Of a DNA stretch of 64,000 nucleotides, positions 16,300 through 25,690 are shown one piece after another. The notes below the pieces were generated by a model. That model saw only the letters and a list, made by a program, of their open reading frames with translations. It made no database searches and was not told where the DNA came from. The position numbers and the translations under genes were made by a program. Origin of the DNA: Oscillatoria sp. SIO1A7 (GTDB lineage Bacteria; Cyanobacteriota; Cyanobacteriia; Cyanobacteriales; Laspinemataceae); the NCBI GenBank assembly GCA_010672965.1, contig JAAHFN010000015.1:1-64000 (forward strand). Direction: 5' to 3'. How positions within the stretch are numbered: position 1 is the first letter of the stretch; each line of letters starts with the position of its first letter.

Positions 16300-18345
16300 T
16301 TACCCAAGAATCGCGAAATCATCTGCCCCGATCGCATTGGCTTGAACGCCATTCAAAGTTACCAAGCGTTCCGCGCCCAAATCGATGAAGGTGGCACCGT
16401 CGCCTTGGACGATTGATAGTTGCTCGAAGCTTAAGCCAGCCCTTAATCCCAAGGAATCAACGCCATCTTGAAAGTCAGCGATCGCATCGTTACCGCCACC
16501 GGGGCGCAAAACAAAGGTATCGTTGCCCGCACCGCCAGTTATAGTATCGCTGCCCAAATCGCCATAGAGAACGTCATTACCTTCTCCCCCATTCAAAACA
16601 TCATCGTTTTGGCCGCCGAAGAGGATATCGTCGCCGCTGCCGCCAGAAATAGTGTCATTGCCGAGATTGCCGTTAATTGTATCGGCACCTTCTCCTCCAT
16701 TCAAAACATCATCGTTTTGGCCGCCGAAGAGGATATCGTCGCCACCGTCCCCAGAAATACTGTCATTGCCGAGATTGCCGTTAATTAGATCGGCAGATGC
16801 CGAACCCGTTATGGCATCGTCCCCATCGAGCGATCGCAATCCTCCGATTCGTTGGTTGAGCAAACCGGCAGTGACTGTAAAAACATTGCTGCCATTGTCC
16901 AGGTCAAAAAACGCCGGATTAATTTGATAAAGAGTCGTGGTGCCGCTGACTTCATTGCCTACCGCCAGCAAAGGACTGCCGTTCGGGCTATCTGCAGCGG
17001 CAATAAACTCCAAGCCCTCTGGACCGATATCTACTTCGTTGGGATTGATGTATTGAACGAAGTTCGGCGCTGTGGGATTACTTACGTTATAGACCATAAT
17101 GCCGCCGATGCGCTCTAAGCCAATAAAGGCATAAGTGCTGCCATCGACTACGCCGGTAGCGATCGCCTCTGGTTCTGCACCTTTAGCGTCGCTGCGACTG
17201 TCAAAAGTATCGACATTGCCATTAGAGTTAAATATCTCGGGAAAGAGCTGAGCGGTAATGCGCCCGAAATCGTCGCCACTGTCGTAAACCCGATCGCCAA
17301 ATTGGTCCCAAATTGTGAACGATCGCCCTCCGTAGGCAAACAGGCGATCGTAATCCCCATCACCATCAATATCGCCATTAATAGTCGAAACTTCCAGGCG
17401 TCCGAGCTGTCCTTCTTCCTGGAGAGCGGCGGGATTGGGAAATGCTGTGGGGTCGAGGGTTAAGTCCGCAACCCTCGCATCCTCGTCGCGAGCATCTCCT
17501 TCATTAGCCGTAACGTAGTAGGCTTGGCCGTTCGCTTCAAAAGAAGCAATTGAATCCGGCATAAACATCCCGAACACCGGCCAGTTTTGCAAATTAATCG
17601 CACCGTCTTCGTCGCTGGCATCTAAAGTATTGCCTGGAAGGCTGTGATCTTTATAACCCAAGCCTATTATCTCTTCAACGGTGGCAGTGCCGATATTAAC
17701 TCGCGCGATCGCATTATTTTCCTGGAGTGCCACAAAAGCCGTACTTCCATCTGGCGAAACCGCGATATATTCCGGCTCCAGATCTTCAGCAACTGTTTTA
17801 TCTGGAAATATCCTTACTTCCCTGCCTCGCAGTTCGTTTTCTCGGCCATTGAACGCGGTAAAATCTGCCGTCATTACCGTCGCACTTGCCACCCCGCCTG
17901 ATATATCGATAATACTAATAGAGCCTTCCGGGTCTTCTTCTTCCCCCGGTTCCCCTTCATTGGCAACTAGCACTTTCTGGCCGTCCGGGGTGAAGGTTAC
18001 CATATCTGGCAAGACACCTACGGTGACAGAGTTGAGAAAACTGCCGTTAGCATCAAAAAAAGCAACCGTACCTGGGGCTACCTCGTCTTCATTTTCTACC
18101 GCAACTGCTACCACTCCATTCGCCACCGCGACGCTATTAGCTCCGGCACCTATAGAAGTAACGTCGATTGTTGAAATTAGAGTTGGGTTAGTCGGATCGC
18201 CGATATCGAGAACATCAACCGCTGCATTGTTGGCATTGACCACAAACAAGCGTTGCGTTCCCGGATCGTGGGCGACAATTTCTGCAGCGCTTTCGTCGAA
18301 TATTCCCGATTCGTATCTTCCAATCGGCGTTAATCCAATTGCCAT
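16300..18345 (-). CDS. choice-of-anchor I/beta-propeller protein with RTX repeats
   Basis: A 681-residue secreted-type protein. Residues 1 to about 510 form a WD/YVTN-like propeller of the choice-of-anchor I type (TFTPDGQKVLVANEGEPG, EPEYIAVSPDGSTAFVALQENN, QAYYVTANEGDARDEDAR, GPEGLEFI). The C-terminus carries RTX calcium-binding nonapeptides (LNGGEGADTINGNLGNDTI, FGGQNDDV) and a final FVLRPGGGNDAIADF. No N-terminal signal peptide, consistent with type I (RTX) secretion. Start at ATG 18345, since GAGGAG lies 6-7 bases upstream; the longer frame to 18375 has no site. A 108-bp unit within the RTX region (16.6-16.75 kb) is nearly exactly duplicated. Function is likely extracellular, perhaps phosphatase-like. 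Confidence 0.85.
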   Translation of the reverse strand: MAIGLTPIGRYESGIFDESAAEIVAHDPGTQRLFVVNANNAAVDVLDIGDPTNPTLISTIDVTSIGAGANSVAVANGVVAVAVENEDEVAPGTVAFFDANGSFLNSVTVGVLPDMVTFTPDGQKVLVANEGEPGEEEDPEGSISIIDISGGVASATVMTADFTAFNGRENELRGREVRIFPDKTVAEDLEPEYIAVSPDGSTAFVALQENNAIARVNIGTATVEEIIGLGYKDHSLPGNTLDASDEDGAINLQNWPVFGMFMPDSIASFEANGQAYYVTANEGDARDEDARVADLTLDPTAFPNPAALQEEGQLGRLEVSTINGDIDGDGDYDRLFAYGGRSFTIWDQFGDRVYDSGDDFGRITAQLFPEIFNSNGNVDTFDSRSDAKGAEPEAIATGVVDGSTYAFIGLERIGGIMVYNVSNPTAPNFVQYINPNEVDIGPEGLEFIAAADSPNGSPLLAVGNEVSGTTTLYQINPAFFDLDNGSNVFTVTAGLLNQRIGGLRSLDGDDAITGSASADLINGNLGNDSISGDGGDDILFGGQNDDVLNGGEGADTINGNLGNDTISGGSGDDILFGGQNDDVLNGGEGNDVLYGDLGSDTITGGAGNDTFVLRPGGGNDAIADFQDGVDSLGLRAGLSFEQLSIVQGDGATFIDLGAERLVTLNGVQANAIGADDFAILG

Positions 18346-18900
18346 TGTTCGCTCCTCACAAAAGACTGCCCGCATCCTACTAAATTTTGTTCTCCTGCGA
18401 GATTAAGATATTTTTATCTTGCGGTTAAGCTAAAAATAAGCTTAGATTAAAATAATAGATGGGCATGGGGCATGGGGCATTGGGCAAAGAATTAGGGTGT
18501 GGGGTGTGGGGTGTGGGGTGTGGGGTGTAGGGTGTGGAGATAAGTCTCCCGTAGGACGGGCGTCCCGCCTGTCCGCCCCCTTTTCCCGTAGAACGGGAAA
18601 GGGTTTTTTTAAGGAGATTAATTTGAAAATACGCGATCGCCCCAGTTAATGAGCCAGTTAACGAGCCAGTTAACGAGCGATCGCCCCAGTTAATATCGCG
18701 TTTCTCAAATAAATGTAAGGCGCAAAACGTAGGGGCGACAGCATCTCCAAGACAATCTCTTAGCTCCGAACGGGAATTCTCATGCTGGGATGCTTCGCCC
18801 CAGAAACCTCACATCAAGCGCGAGAACCGCTATGGCGCGATCGCTCCTCCTCCCATTACCCTTAGCTTTTGCATTTCGCGGCTCTTATACTCCATCGGCC
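18346..18900. repeat. intergenic repeats, no gene seen
   Basis: GGGGTGT heptamers (18494-18535), a family 1 half palindrome (18549-18575), triple GTTAACGAGCCA units (18645-18690), and a family 5 repeat beginning GCGTTTCTCAAATAAATGTAAG (18697). No coding sequence recognised. Confidence 0.7.
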
Positions 18901-18962
18901 CCGGAGATAGTATCGTTCCCAATAGTATCTTTTTGGTAACTATCTCACTTTTTAGTGCCTAC

Positions 18963-18992
18963 TTTACATCAGAAAGTTACTTACTCTATAAT
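18963..18992 (+). promoter_or_regulatory. sigma-70-type promoter upstream of CDGSH gene
   Basis: TTTACA (18963-18968) and TATAAT (18987-18992) with 18 bp spacing. The flanks contain GGTAACTATCTCACTTTTTAG and AGTTACTTACTC, which look like half-sites for a regulator. The start codon lies about 120 bases downstream. Confidence 0.55.
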
Positions 18993-19113
18993 TAGTACAT
19001 CCCCGGACAGCAATACCTTGCAGGTTTTGGAAATAGCCAAAGTCTGGGAGGAGCGAGGATAGCTTGTTCCGATTTTAGAGAGATCCGTTTTTAATCAGAG
19101 AGGAGAACTACAA

Positions 19114-19350
19114 ATGAGCAACGCTGTAATAGCCGATCTTAAACCTGCTGTTTTAACCCTGGAGCCCGGTACCTACTACTGGTGTTCTTGCGGCCAGTCC
19201 ACCAACCAGCCCTACTGCGATGGTTCTCATGCAGGCACCGACTTCGTACCTTTAGCCTTGGAGATAACTGAGACAAAGCAGGTGGCGTTATGCTTGTGCA
19301 AACAGACTGGGAACCAACCCTTTTGTGACGGAGCCCATGCCAAGTTATAA
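19114..19350 (+). CDS. CDGSH iron-sulfur domain protein (two motifs)
   Basis: A 78-residue protein with two CDGSH-type [2Fe-2S] sites: Cys24, Cys26, Cys35, His39 in YWCSCG...PYCDGSHA and Cys60, Cys62, Cys71, His75 in ALCLCK...PFCDGAHA. The His/Cys ligation is typical of small redox-active mitoNEET-related proteins. No membrane anchor. GAGAGGAGA precedes ATG 19114, and a good promoter lies upstream, so it is probably transcribed alone. The role is likely redox or Fe-S handling; no specific pathway is indicated by the neighbours. Confidence 0.92.
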   Translation: MSNAVIADLKPAVLTLEPGTYYWCSCGQSTNQPYCDGSHAGTDFVPLALEITETKQVALCLCKQTGNQPFCDGAHAKL

Positions 19351-19649
19351 GCGGTAATATAAAATCCGTTTAACAATACTTTCGTAGGACGGGCTTTACG
19401 TCAGATACCCCGGCAGGGAGACATGGGGACATGGGGACATGGGGACATGGAGACATGGAGACATGGGAGAGAGTTTGGGGAGCATAATCCGTTCTCCAAT
19501 TCCTCCCACCCTTCCCACACGCCCCCTGCCTCTTCCAATGCCCCATGCCCCATGCCCGATGCCCCATGAACGAAATCAATTTGAAAAATGCGCGGATATG
19601 GTTGATGATGAAGATAAGAAACTGACGCAAAGAAATAGATTGCTAGCCC
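19351..19649. repeat. intergenic GACATGG and CCCATGC repeats
   Basis: GGGGACAT/GGAGACAT units (19421-19470) and CCCATGCCCCATGC units (19535-19567). No gene seen. Confidence 0.7.
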
Positions 19650-20567
19650 ATGAGTAATCCTGGTTTACCCCCAATTTATGCCGATACGCCGGTGGAGCTG
19701 GTCCCAGACCAAATAGTCTCCTCTTTCCCAGCCAATACCTTTTTAGAAAATCTGGCGATCGCCCCTGACGGCACCTTATTCGTGACAAATCACGAAGTCG
19801 GGGAGATTTTGCAGATTACGCCGGAGGGAGATACCTCTATTTTTGCCAAGAACGACGGTAAGGTTACGGGCATTGCTTTTGCTCCCGATGGCGGACTTAT
19901 TTTAACCGGCTGGAATGCTGAGGGATTATCTATTATTCTCTACGCCGCTCCTGATGGTGCTATAGAGCTACTAGCGACCCTGCCCGAGGCCATGTTTCTC
20001 AATGGCATTACACCTCTGTCTCCAGATCTATACGTTACGGCAGATTCTTATCGGGGCTGCATCTGGCAGTTTGACCGGACAACTGGCGAAGTCTCTATTT
20101 GGTTGGAACACGATCTCTTGGCTCGCAGCAATCCAGACAATCCTTTCCCTGCTGCTAACGGCATTAAACGGTTTGGGGATACTCTTTATGTTTCCAATAC
20201 TGAAAAAATGCTGCTCCTGAAAATTTCTATTGACGAAAACAATCTACCCGGAGAACCGACAGTTTTCGTTGCCCCAACTAATATAGATGACTTTGCCTTC
20301 GATCGCGAAGGCAATCTCTACGCTGCCACCCATGTTTACAATAGCGTCCTCAAGATTACTCCTGCTGGAGAAACAACCGTTGTTGCCCAAGCCGAACAAG
20401 GAGCGATCGGCAGCACTGCAGTGGCCTTTGGACGGCGAACTGACGATGCTAGCAGCATTTATATAACGACCAATGGGGGAATGTTTTTGCCTCCCCCCGG
20501 GGGCGTGGTTCCGGCCAATTTGGTGCGCCTTGAGGTCGGCAATCCCGGACATTCTTTCAGTTTTTAG
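19650..20567 (+). CDS. SMP-30/gluconolactonase-like beta-propeller protein
   Basis: A 305-residue six-bladed-propeller protein: repeated strands [90 protein letters not shown]. This pattern (NG, N.D and DG at blade ends) is that of the SMP-30/gluconolactonase/LRE family of metal-dependent lactonases; the exact substrate cannot be told. No signal peptide. The next gene begins 10 bases downstream, so the two form an operon. Confidence 0.8.
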   Translation: MSNPGLPPIYADTPVELVPDQIVSSFPANTFLENLAIAPDGTLFVTNHEVGEILQITPEGDTSIFAKNDGKVTGIAFAPDGGLILTGWNAEGLSIILYAAPDGAIELLATLPEAMFLNGITPLSPDLYVTADSYRGCIWQFDRTTGEVSIWLEHDLLARSNPDNPFPAANGIKRFGDTLYVSNTEKMLLLKISIDENNLPGEPTVFVAPTNIDDFAFDREGNLYAATHVYNSVLKITPAGETTVVAQAEQGAIGSTAVAFGRRTDDASSIYITTNGGMFLPPPGGVVPANLVRLEVGNPGHSFSF

Positions 20568-20576
20568 TCAGCTACA

Positions 20577-21119
20577 ATGGACAGCCAGAAAGAATTAATA
20601 ACCGTCGTCATTGCCCAACGGGTACAAGCTGGTCGAGAAGCCGAATACGAATCTTGGATTAAGAATATAACTCAGGTTGCCAGCACTTATCTGGGATATA
20701 TGGGTATGAATGTTATTCGACCGCAACCGGGAGTTCGGCCGGAATATGTGGTTGTGTTTCGGTTTGACAGCTACGAAAACCTAAAAGCCTGGATGACATC
20801 GCGAGAACGCCAGTATTGGCTCGCCCAAGCCAAACCCTTAGTCGCGTCCGATCCAGAAATTCAGCAAATTAGCGGTATCGATGCCTGGTTTTCCATACCC
20901 GGTCGGGCTTTGACAACTCCGCCCCGATATAAAATGGCTTTGCTTACCTGGGCAGTTGTGTATGTATTAATCAATTTTTTGAATACATTCGTAACGCCTT
21001 TACTGAAACCTTTGCCCCTCCCGATAGCATCGGCGATCGTCTGTGGCATCATGGTTGTTTTGCTCACTTATATTGTGATGCCACAAGTGACCCGGTTATT
21101 TAGAAGATGGTTGTATTAG
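20577..21119 (+). CDS. antibiotic biosynthesis monooxygenase (ABM) domain membrane protein
   Basis: A 180-residue protein with an N-terminal dimeric alpha-beta barrel ABM domain (TVVIAQRVQAGREAEYESWIK, YVVVFRFDSYENLKAWMTS, RERQYWL) and two C-terminal transmembrane helices (about residues 120-140 and 145-168). This architecture is a known ABM-membrane fusion; such proteins may act in heme or quinone-like oxidations, but the reaction is not established. It follows the SMP-30-like gene by 10 bases. Confidence 0.85.
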   Translation: MDSQKELITVVIAQRVQAGREAEYESWIKNITQVASTYLGYMGMNVIRPQPGVRPEYVVVFRFDSYENLKAWMTSRERQYWLAQAKPLVASDPEIQQISGIDAWFSIPGRALTTPPRYKMALLTWAVVYVLINFLNTFVTPLLKPLPLPIASAIVCGIMVVLLTYIVMPQVTRLFRRWLY

Positions 21120-21144
21120 CAATACGCTATTTTCCGCAGGGAAC

Positions 21145-21387
21145 GATCCCCCCAACCCCCCTTAAAAAGGGGGGCTTAATACCGTTTCTTTATGAAGATG
21201 CAACAAATTCGCCGTTCGGGCGCTCGCGCTTCGTTGCCCAGTCCGTTAGCGGGCTATGCCCTCCTTGGGCAGGCTACGCCAACGACAAGCGAGCGCCCGA
21301 ACGGTGGATAAGGTCGCTATTCGTTGCATCTTCATACAGAATTGGTCTAAGACTATTGCCCCCCTTTTTAAGGGGGGTTGGGGGATC
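21145..21387. mobile_element. nested palindromic element (family 3 in a C-tract inverted repeat)
   Basis: The outer inverted repeat GATCCCCCCAACCCCCC/GGGGGGTTGGGGGATC spans 21145-21387. Inside is a family 3 element (21180-21347) with ends TACCGTTTCTTTATGAAG and CTTCATACAGAATTGGTC, flanked by TAA duplications (21177-21179, 21348-21350). Its centre carries a further palindrome with CGCTCGC...GCGAGCG arms. Confidence 0.75.
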
Positions 21388-21508
21388 GGGCGTTGGTAAG
21401 CGATAGGGTATTTGTTGGGTTACTCGCACGAGTTGGCTGCGCCAACGCGAACGCTCTGATTTTTGATTTTGGCGAAGGTACTGATTAGAATTGGGGGATT
21501 GGGAAGTT

Positions 21509-21937
21509 TCATTCGGGCAACCAATCCCCAAGAATGCGATCGCTAGAGTAGGGGCAAGCGACTGGAAATGTTGCAATATCCAACCCAGTTTGTCTTGCTG
21601 CCTCTCGACATGCTCTTTTGTATTCCTTGTCAAGAATTTCATTTGGATAGTTTTTGAGACTGGGGCTATCCTCAATTTTACGACGAATTTGCGAACGACC
21701 ATCGTTAATTGAATCTAGCCAACTATCAGAGCGACGTTGGGGTTGATATTCCCACTTGAGTAAATGAAGAATTATGCGTTCCATCTGGGAACCAATAGCA
21801 CTCCGTTCGCTTTTGCCCAAATCTTCCACCTCTTGAATCAGATGCTCCCAGTCAACTTCTTCCAATCTTTTCTCACGAAGAAGACGAGCAGTGCGGTCTG
21901 CCCATAACGTCAGGTCGGTATCGTAGGTTCCTAGCAT
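21509..21937 (-). CDS. DUF29 family protein
   Basis: A 142-residue DUF29 protein with the family signature DTDLTLWADRTARLLREKRLEEVDWEHLIQEVEDLGKSER (start of domain, about residues 5-45) and HLLKWEYQPQRRSDSWLDSI in the middle. DUF29 proteins are short, all-helical, extremely common in cyanobacteria and of unknown function. Length is normal. Stand-alone; the upstream region to 22279 contains only repeats. Confidence 0.9.
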   Translation of the reverse strand: MLGTYDTDLTLWADRTARLLREKRLEEVDWEHLIQEVEDLGKSERSAIGSQMERIILHLLKWEYQPQRRSDSWLDSINDGRSQIRRKIEDSPSLKNYPNEILDKEYKRACREAARQTGLDIATFPVACPYSSDRILGDWLPE

Positions 21938-22279
21938 ATTTCACCTTATATAGCTTTCAGCAGTCAGCTTTTAGCAGTCAGCTTTTAGCAGTCATATCAA
22001 ATCCGGTTAAATACCCGCACAAAAAATTTGTAAATTCCTATGCCCCTCCGGGGCAGGCGAAGCCTACGACAGGCTCAGGACGAACGGTTAATATCAAATC
22101 CGGTTAAACAGTCACAGTTTGTAGGGGTTCCCCGTGCCCGCCCCGGGAGCGTCTGGGGCGGGCACGGGGCGGGCACGGGGGCACGGGGAACCCCTACGGG
22201 ATTTATTTATGAGAGATTAACCGGATTTCATATAATTAAGCGGATCTGATATCAGCTTTTATATAGCACAAGCAAACTT
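21938..22279. mobile_element. family 1 copies with a different interior
   Basis: A complete family 1 element (22092-22232) has the usual ends (TATCAAATCCGGTTAAAC, AACCGGATTTCATA) and a perfect TAA duplication (22089-22091, 22233-22235), but its interior palindrome is unrelated (GTAGGGGTTCCCCGTGCCCG). A left-end fragment sits at 21994. TTTTAGCAGTCAGC units precede it. Confidence 0.8.
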
Positions 22280-23011
22280 CTATTCCCATTCCTCAAGGGC
22301 TTGCTGCGAGAGGGCGGCGAAAGTTTCCCGCAAGCGCTCCCAATTTATTTGGTTTGCTGGCAGGTCTTGCATTAGCTCTCCACCTTGTAAATGCAGTACC
22401 CGGTTGCTGAATTCCCGGGCTAAATCCAATTGGTGATTGGCCATTAAAATAGTCATTTGGCCGCTGCTAGCCAATTCGCTCAAAAGTCCGATGGTATGAG
22501 AAGCTCGACCGATGTCTAAAGCAGAGGTCGGCTCGTCTAATAACAAGATTTTTGGTTGCACGACCAAAGCACGGCATAAGGCGATCGCTTGACGCTGACC
22601 TCCAGATAGCTGAATTTCCGAGCGATCGAGCCATTGCTGGGGAATGCGCAATTGCTCGATCCAGGTACTGAGTCTTTGGCTGATTTCTGGCGGCTTCATC
22701 CCTCGCAGTTTTAGGGGATAAGCAATAGCGTCTCGCCCGGTCATTCCCAAAAGCTTGGGCTCTTGCAGCACCAAAGTAACTTGGCGTCGCAATTCGATTG
22801 CCTGCAAAGTCCGGTAATCTTGCCCTTCTAAATATATAGAGCCGTTGGTGGGTTCGCCGAGCCGATTCAATAAGCGCAATAGCGAAGTTTTTCCAGAACC
22901 AGTAGCACCTAGAATGGCAAGGCGATCGCCTGCTTGCACCTCAAAGGAAATATCCTTAAGAATCTGCTGCCCCAGTTTGGTGGTGAGGCTCACCCGCTCT
23001 AGAGTTAGCAT
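22280..23011 (-). CDS. ABC transporter ATP-binding protein
   Basis: A 243-residue stand-alone ABC ATPase: Walker A GATGSGKT (35-42), Q-loop around VLQEP (81-85), signature LSGGQ (135-139), Walker B LLLDEP (156-161), switch His193. It resembles the FetA/YbbL or phosphate-import class in length. No permease gene is adjacent, so the transported substrate is unknown. It lies 30 bases downstream of sdhB on the same strand, which suggests co-transcription. Confidence 0.9.
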   Translation of the reverse strand: MLTLERVSLTTKLGQQILKDISFEVQAGDRLAILGATGSGKTSLLRLLNRLGEPTNGSIYLEGQDYRTLQAIELRRQVTLVLQEPKLLGMTGRDAIAYPLKLRGMKPPEISQRLSTWIEQLRIPQQWLDRSEIQLSGGQRQAIALCRALVVQPKILLLDEPTSALDIGRASHTIGLLSELASSGQMTILMANHQLDLAREFSNRVLHLQGGELMQDLPANQINWERLRETFAALSQQALEEWE

Positions 23012-23041
23012 AGTAAGGCATAGTAAGTTTATAAGTCCCGA

Positions 23042-23794
23042 TTAACCCAAAAAATTGCGGATTTTGTCGAGCAGAAAATCGCGATTGAGCCGAGATATAT
23101 TGGTCATTTTGATTTCTTTCGGACAAGCCACTTGGCACTCGCCTTCGTTGGTGCAACTGCCGAAACCAGCAGCATCGTGGGCGGCGACTAGATTGCGGGC
23201 GCGCTCGAATCGCTCCGGTTGTCCTTGGGGTAGCATATTCAGGTGAGAAGCTTTGGCAGAGACGAAGAGCATGGCGGATCCATTTTTACAGGTAGCTACG
23301 CAGGCACCGCAGCCAATACAGGCAGCCGCATCAAAGGCGTCATTGGCAACTTCTTTGGCAATGGGCATGGCGTTGGCATCGGGAGCGCTACCAGTTTTGA
23401 CGGTGATGTAGCCTCCTGCTTGGATAATGGTATCGAATTGGCTGCGATCGACCATTAAATCCCGAACTATAGGAAAAGCTTTGGCTCGCCAGGGTTCGAC
23501 GACAATAGTGTCGCCGTCGTTAAATTGGCGCATATGCAATTGACAGGTTGTTATTCCCTTTCCTGGCCCGTGGGGATAGCCGTCGATGTATAGTCCGCAG
23601 GAGCCACAAATTCCTTCGCGACAGTCGGATTCAAAGACTATTGGTAGCTTGTCTTCTGCTTCTAGGGAGCTGTTGAGAATATCTAGCATCTCCAGGAAGG
23701 AGATATCCCGGGAAATATTATCCACATTGTAGGTTTCAAAGCTTCCCTTTTCTTGGGGCGATCGCTGTCTCCAAATCTTGAGGGTAAATTTCAT
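23042..23794 (-). CDS. sdhB: succinate dehydrogenase/fumarate reductase iron-sulfur subunit
   Basis: A 250-residue SdhB/FrdB protein. The N-terminal ferredoxin-like domain has the [2Fe-2S] ligands Cys58, Cys63, Cys66 and Cys84 (CREGICGSCG and TTCQ). The C-terminal domain has CIGCGACVATC (from Cys159) and CTNEGECQVACPK (from Cys214) for the 4Fe-4S and 3Fe-4S clusters. It passes electrons from the flavoprotein SdhA to quinone in the thylakoid or plasma membrane. The other subunits are not in the window, as is common in cyanobacteria where sdh genes are dispersed. Confidence 0.95.
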   Translation of the reverse strand: MKFTLKIWRQRSPQEKGSFETYNVDNISRDISFLEMLDILNSSLEAEDKLPIVFESDCREGICGSCGLYIDGYPHGPGKGITTCQLHMRQFNDGDTIVVEPWRAKAFPIVRDLMVDRSQFDTIIQAGGYITVKTGSAPDANAMPIAKEVANDAFDAAACIGCGACVATCKNGSAMLFVSAKASHLNMLPQGQPERFERARNLVAAHDAAGFGSCTNEGECQVACPKEIKMTNISRLNRDFLLDKIRNFLG

Positions 23795-23969
23795 ATTGGT
23801 ATATTTCGATTATTTGTTCTATCAATTATAATCAATCTAGCCACCAGAGTTAATTTTTTAGCTTTTTAGTACGATCGCGACTTACGCAAACTGTACCGCC
23901 TCAAGTTATATTTAGCGAGATGGTGCGCGATCGCGCACCATCTGTAAAGTGTCTAGATGTAAGTCTCGA

Positions 23970-24299
23970 TTATGTTATTCCAGGGAATAGCTGGGAAGTA
24001 AATAACATAACGCCCAGAGCTACGACTCCAGCGACGAGCATTAGTCCGGCGGGCATAAACTTGCGAGTTTTCGCCAAACGGATAGCGAAAACTACTATCA
24101 AAACAGTCGTTACCAGCTTAACGAGAAGCATGGCCCAAGCAACTCCTTGAGCTGCAGCTATGCCGCTGGCCAGCAGCAACAGACCGCTAACAACCCCAGA
24201 AATTAAGGAGACTTTGCTTTTGACTTTGACGTAGCCGATAATCCCGCCGACAATGGCCAGGATGCCATAGGCGATCGCGGCAATAATACTTGCATTCAT
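23970..24299 (-). CDS. TMEM14 family membrane protein
   Basis: A 109-residue protein with four predicted transmembrane helices (about residues 3-22, 30-50, 54-73, 82-102) rich in Gly, Ala, Val and Ile, and the family-like segment GGIIGYVKVKSKVSLISG. This matches the TMEM14/UPF0136 family, in eukaryotes linked to fatty-acid or protoporphyrinogen export; the bacterial role is unknown. It stands alone, and the 170 bases to sdhB contain only a TGGTGCGCGATCGCGCACCA palindrome. Confidence 0.85.
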   Translation of the reverse strand: MNASIIAAIAYGILAIVGGIIGYVKVKSKVSLISGVVSGLLLLASGIAAAQGVAWAMLLVKLVTTVLIVVFAIRLAKTRKFMPAGLMLVAGVVALGVMLFTSQLFPGIT

Positions 24300-25009
24300 A
24301 AAACAGGTTTCTTTTCTCCCTACACCCTACACCCTACACGAATCGCATATCCTTTGGCTCCGCCCTATGCGTAAGCGCATAGGGCATATCGCGAGCATGG
24401 GCGTAGCGCGAAAGTCTATAAAAATCAGCTTCGATGCCCGGAACTAATAAAGCGCATCTTCATCCAGAAATGCAAAAGGGCGATCGTGCGAGGGAGCGAT
24501 CGTGCGATCGGCAAATTTGCTAGCGGACCGCGCTCCGCACCGACCGACCGCTCGACCGGGGGTCTGGGGAGTGTGGGAGATGTGGGAGGTGTGGGAAGAA
24601 TTAAATAAAATTGTCCTCTCCCCCTCTCCCACCCTCCCCACCCTCCCCACAGCCTTTTTCAGCAAGCCCTATATATTGTGCCCTTTTGCCCAACTTCCTA
24701 ATCCCGATGCCATCCCGACCAGTTTTGCGACTGTCTGCTCCAAAAGAGCTATATTTCCCTACCACCAGGAAAAAAATAAGACCGCTTGAGATAGTGGTAG
24801 GGCAATAGCACTGAAAGGCTCTTTGGGGTTGATAGCTTGGAATTATAGAACTCAAGGGAAAAGCAACAAAGGCGACAGCTTCTCGTAATATTGGGTCCTC
24901 TAGACCCGACAAAGAGCCTAAAAATCCGCTCCCGGGCTTCGGTCCTGCATAAAAGATTGTTTTTGCGCCAATACAAATATAGAAACGAACCGATAAGGAG
25001 AGTAACGAT
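24300..25009. repeat. intergenic repeats, no gene recognised
   Basis: ACACCCT heptamers (24318-24338), a region rich in GCGATCG and GACCG, a two-armed repeat at 24560-24655 with core GAAGAATTAAATAAAATTG (24595-24613), then about 350 bases of ordinary sequence without a convincing open frame. Confidence 0.65.
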
Positions 25010-25159
25010 ATGCAAGCCACTCACGCCGAAACAGCCCCCAGCTTCTGGGCCTCTATTAGTCTTTGCGCTCGCTCTTTCGCACAAGCGATCGGCTACTCCA
25101 GCCAAATACGAGCAAGGTTTAGAAAGCACCGACAACAATACCAAGTATGGTCGAGCTGA
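25010..25159 (+). CDS. possible small protein, 49 aa
   Basis: ATG 25010 follows AAGGAG by about 10 bases and opens a 49-codon frame (MQATHAETAPSFWASISLCARS...) ending TGA at 25159. Basic, with one Cys and no clear membrane segment. I do not recognise it; the evidence is only the ribosome site. A longer frame overlaps it in another phase (24891-25214), without a ribosome site. Confidence 0.3.
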   Translation: MQATHAETAPSFWASISLCARSFAQAIGYSSQIRARFRKHRQQYQVWSS

Positions 25160-25335
25160 GCCCCGCTTTTGCGGTGACCCGCATCACTTACCTCTCGACA
25201 TCTGCGTCATCTAAAGTCAGTCTCGGGCATCACTGGAGCAGCCAGAAAACATCACCCTTTGTTTGCGGGCTCGATCGCTCCCATTTCTGCGAGATTGGCA
25301 GATGATAAAGATGTCGAGTTCAATCGAGTACCATC

Positions 25336-25575
25336 ATGATTCTTGCTCTCAATCCCACCAATCCCACAGTCAATCTTCTCCCGGGCGCTATTAACGAACT
25401 TATCGCCGTTGTCCGAGATACCAATAGCATTACCAAAGCCGATCGCTATGGGCTGATGGCGGCCATTTTAGATGAATCCCTCAGTGAAGAGGACCGTTGT
25501 TCTATCGATCGCCTGTTACGCTCTCTATATAAAGGAAGAGTTAAAGTCGTAGATGAAATTTCCTATGTATTTTGA
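25336..25575 (+). CDS. conserved small cyanobacterial protein, 79 aa
   Basis: A 79-residue acidic, helical protein of a type I recall being widespread in cyanobacteria, with the conserved block INELIAVVRDTNSITKADRYGLMAAILDESLSEEDRCSIDR and a C-terminal GRVKVVDEIS. Function unknown. ATG 25336 lies about 20 bases after an A/T-poor leader without a strong ribosome site. A rho-independent terminator follows at 25664, so it appears monocistronic. Confidence 0.8.
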   Translation: MILALNPTNPTVNLLPGAINELIAVVRDTNSITKADRYGLMAAILDESLSEEDRCSIDRLLRSLYKGRVKVVDEISYVF

Positions 25576-25663
25576 GACCTCTTGACTCATAACTAACTCA
25601 GGACTTGGACTCGACATTCTGCCCGCTGATTTCCCCAGAGATGGAAAATAGCGAAAAGCAAAA

Positions 25664-25690
25664 AAAGAGGGGTAAGACCCCCTCTTTAAA
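25664..25690 (+). terminator. rho-independent terminator
   Basis: Stem AAAGAGGGG/CCCCCTCTTT with TAAGA loop, about 90 bases after the 79-aa gene, flanked by A-rich and T/A-rich sides so it could act in both directions. Confidence 0.7.

Noticed and set aside
16468-16927. Plus-strand open frames opposite the RTX repeats
   Set aside because: Antisense shadows created by the periodic RTX codons.
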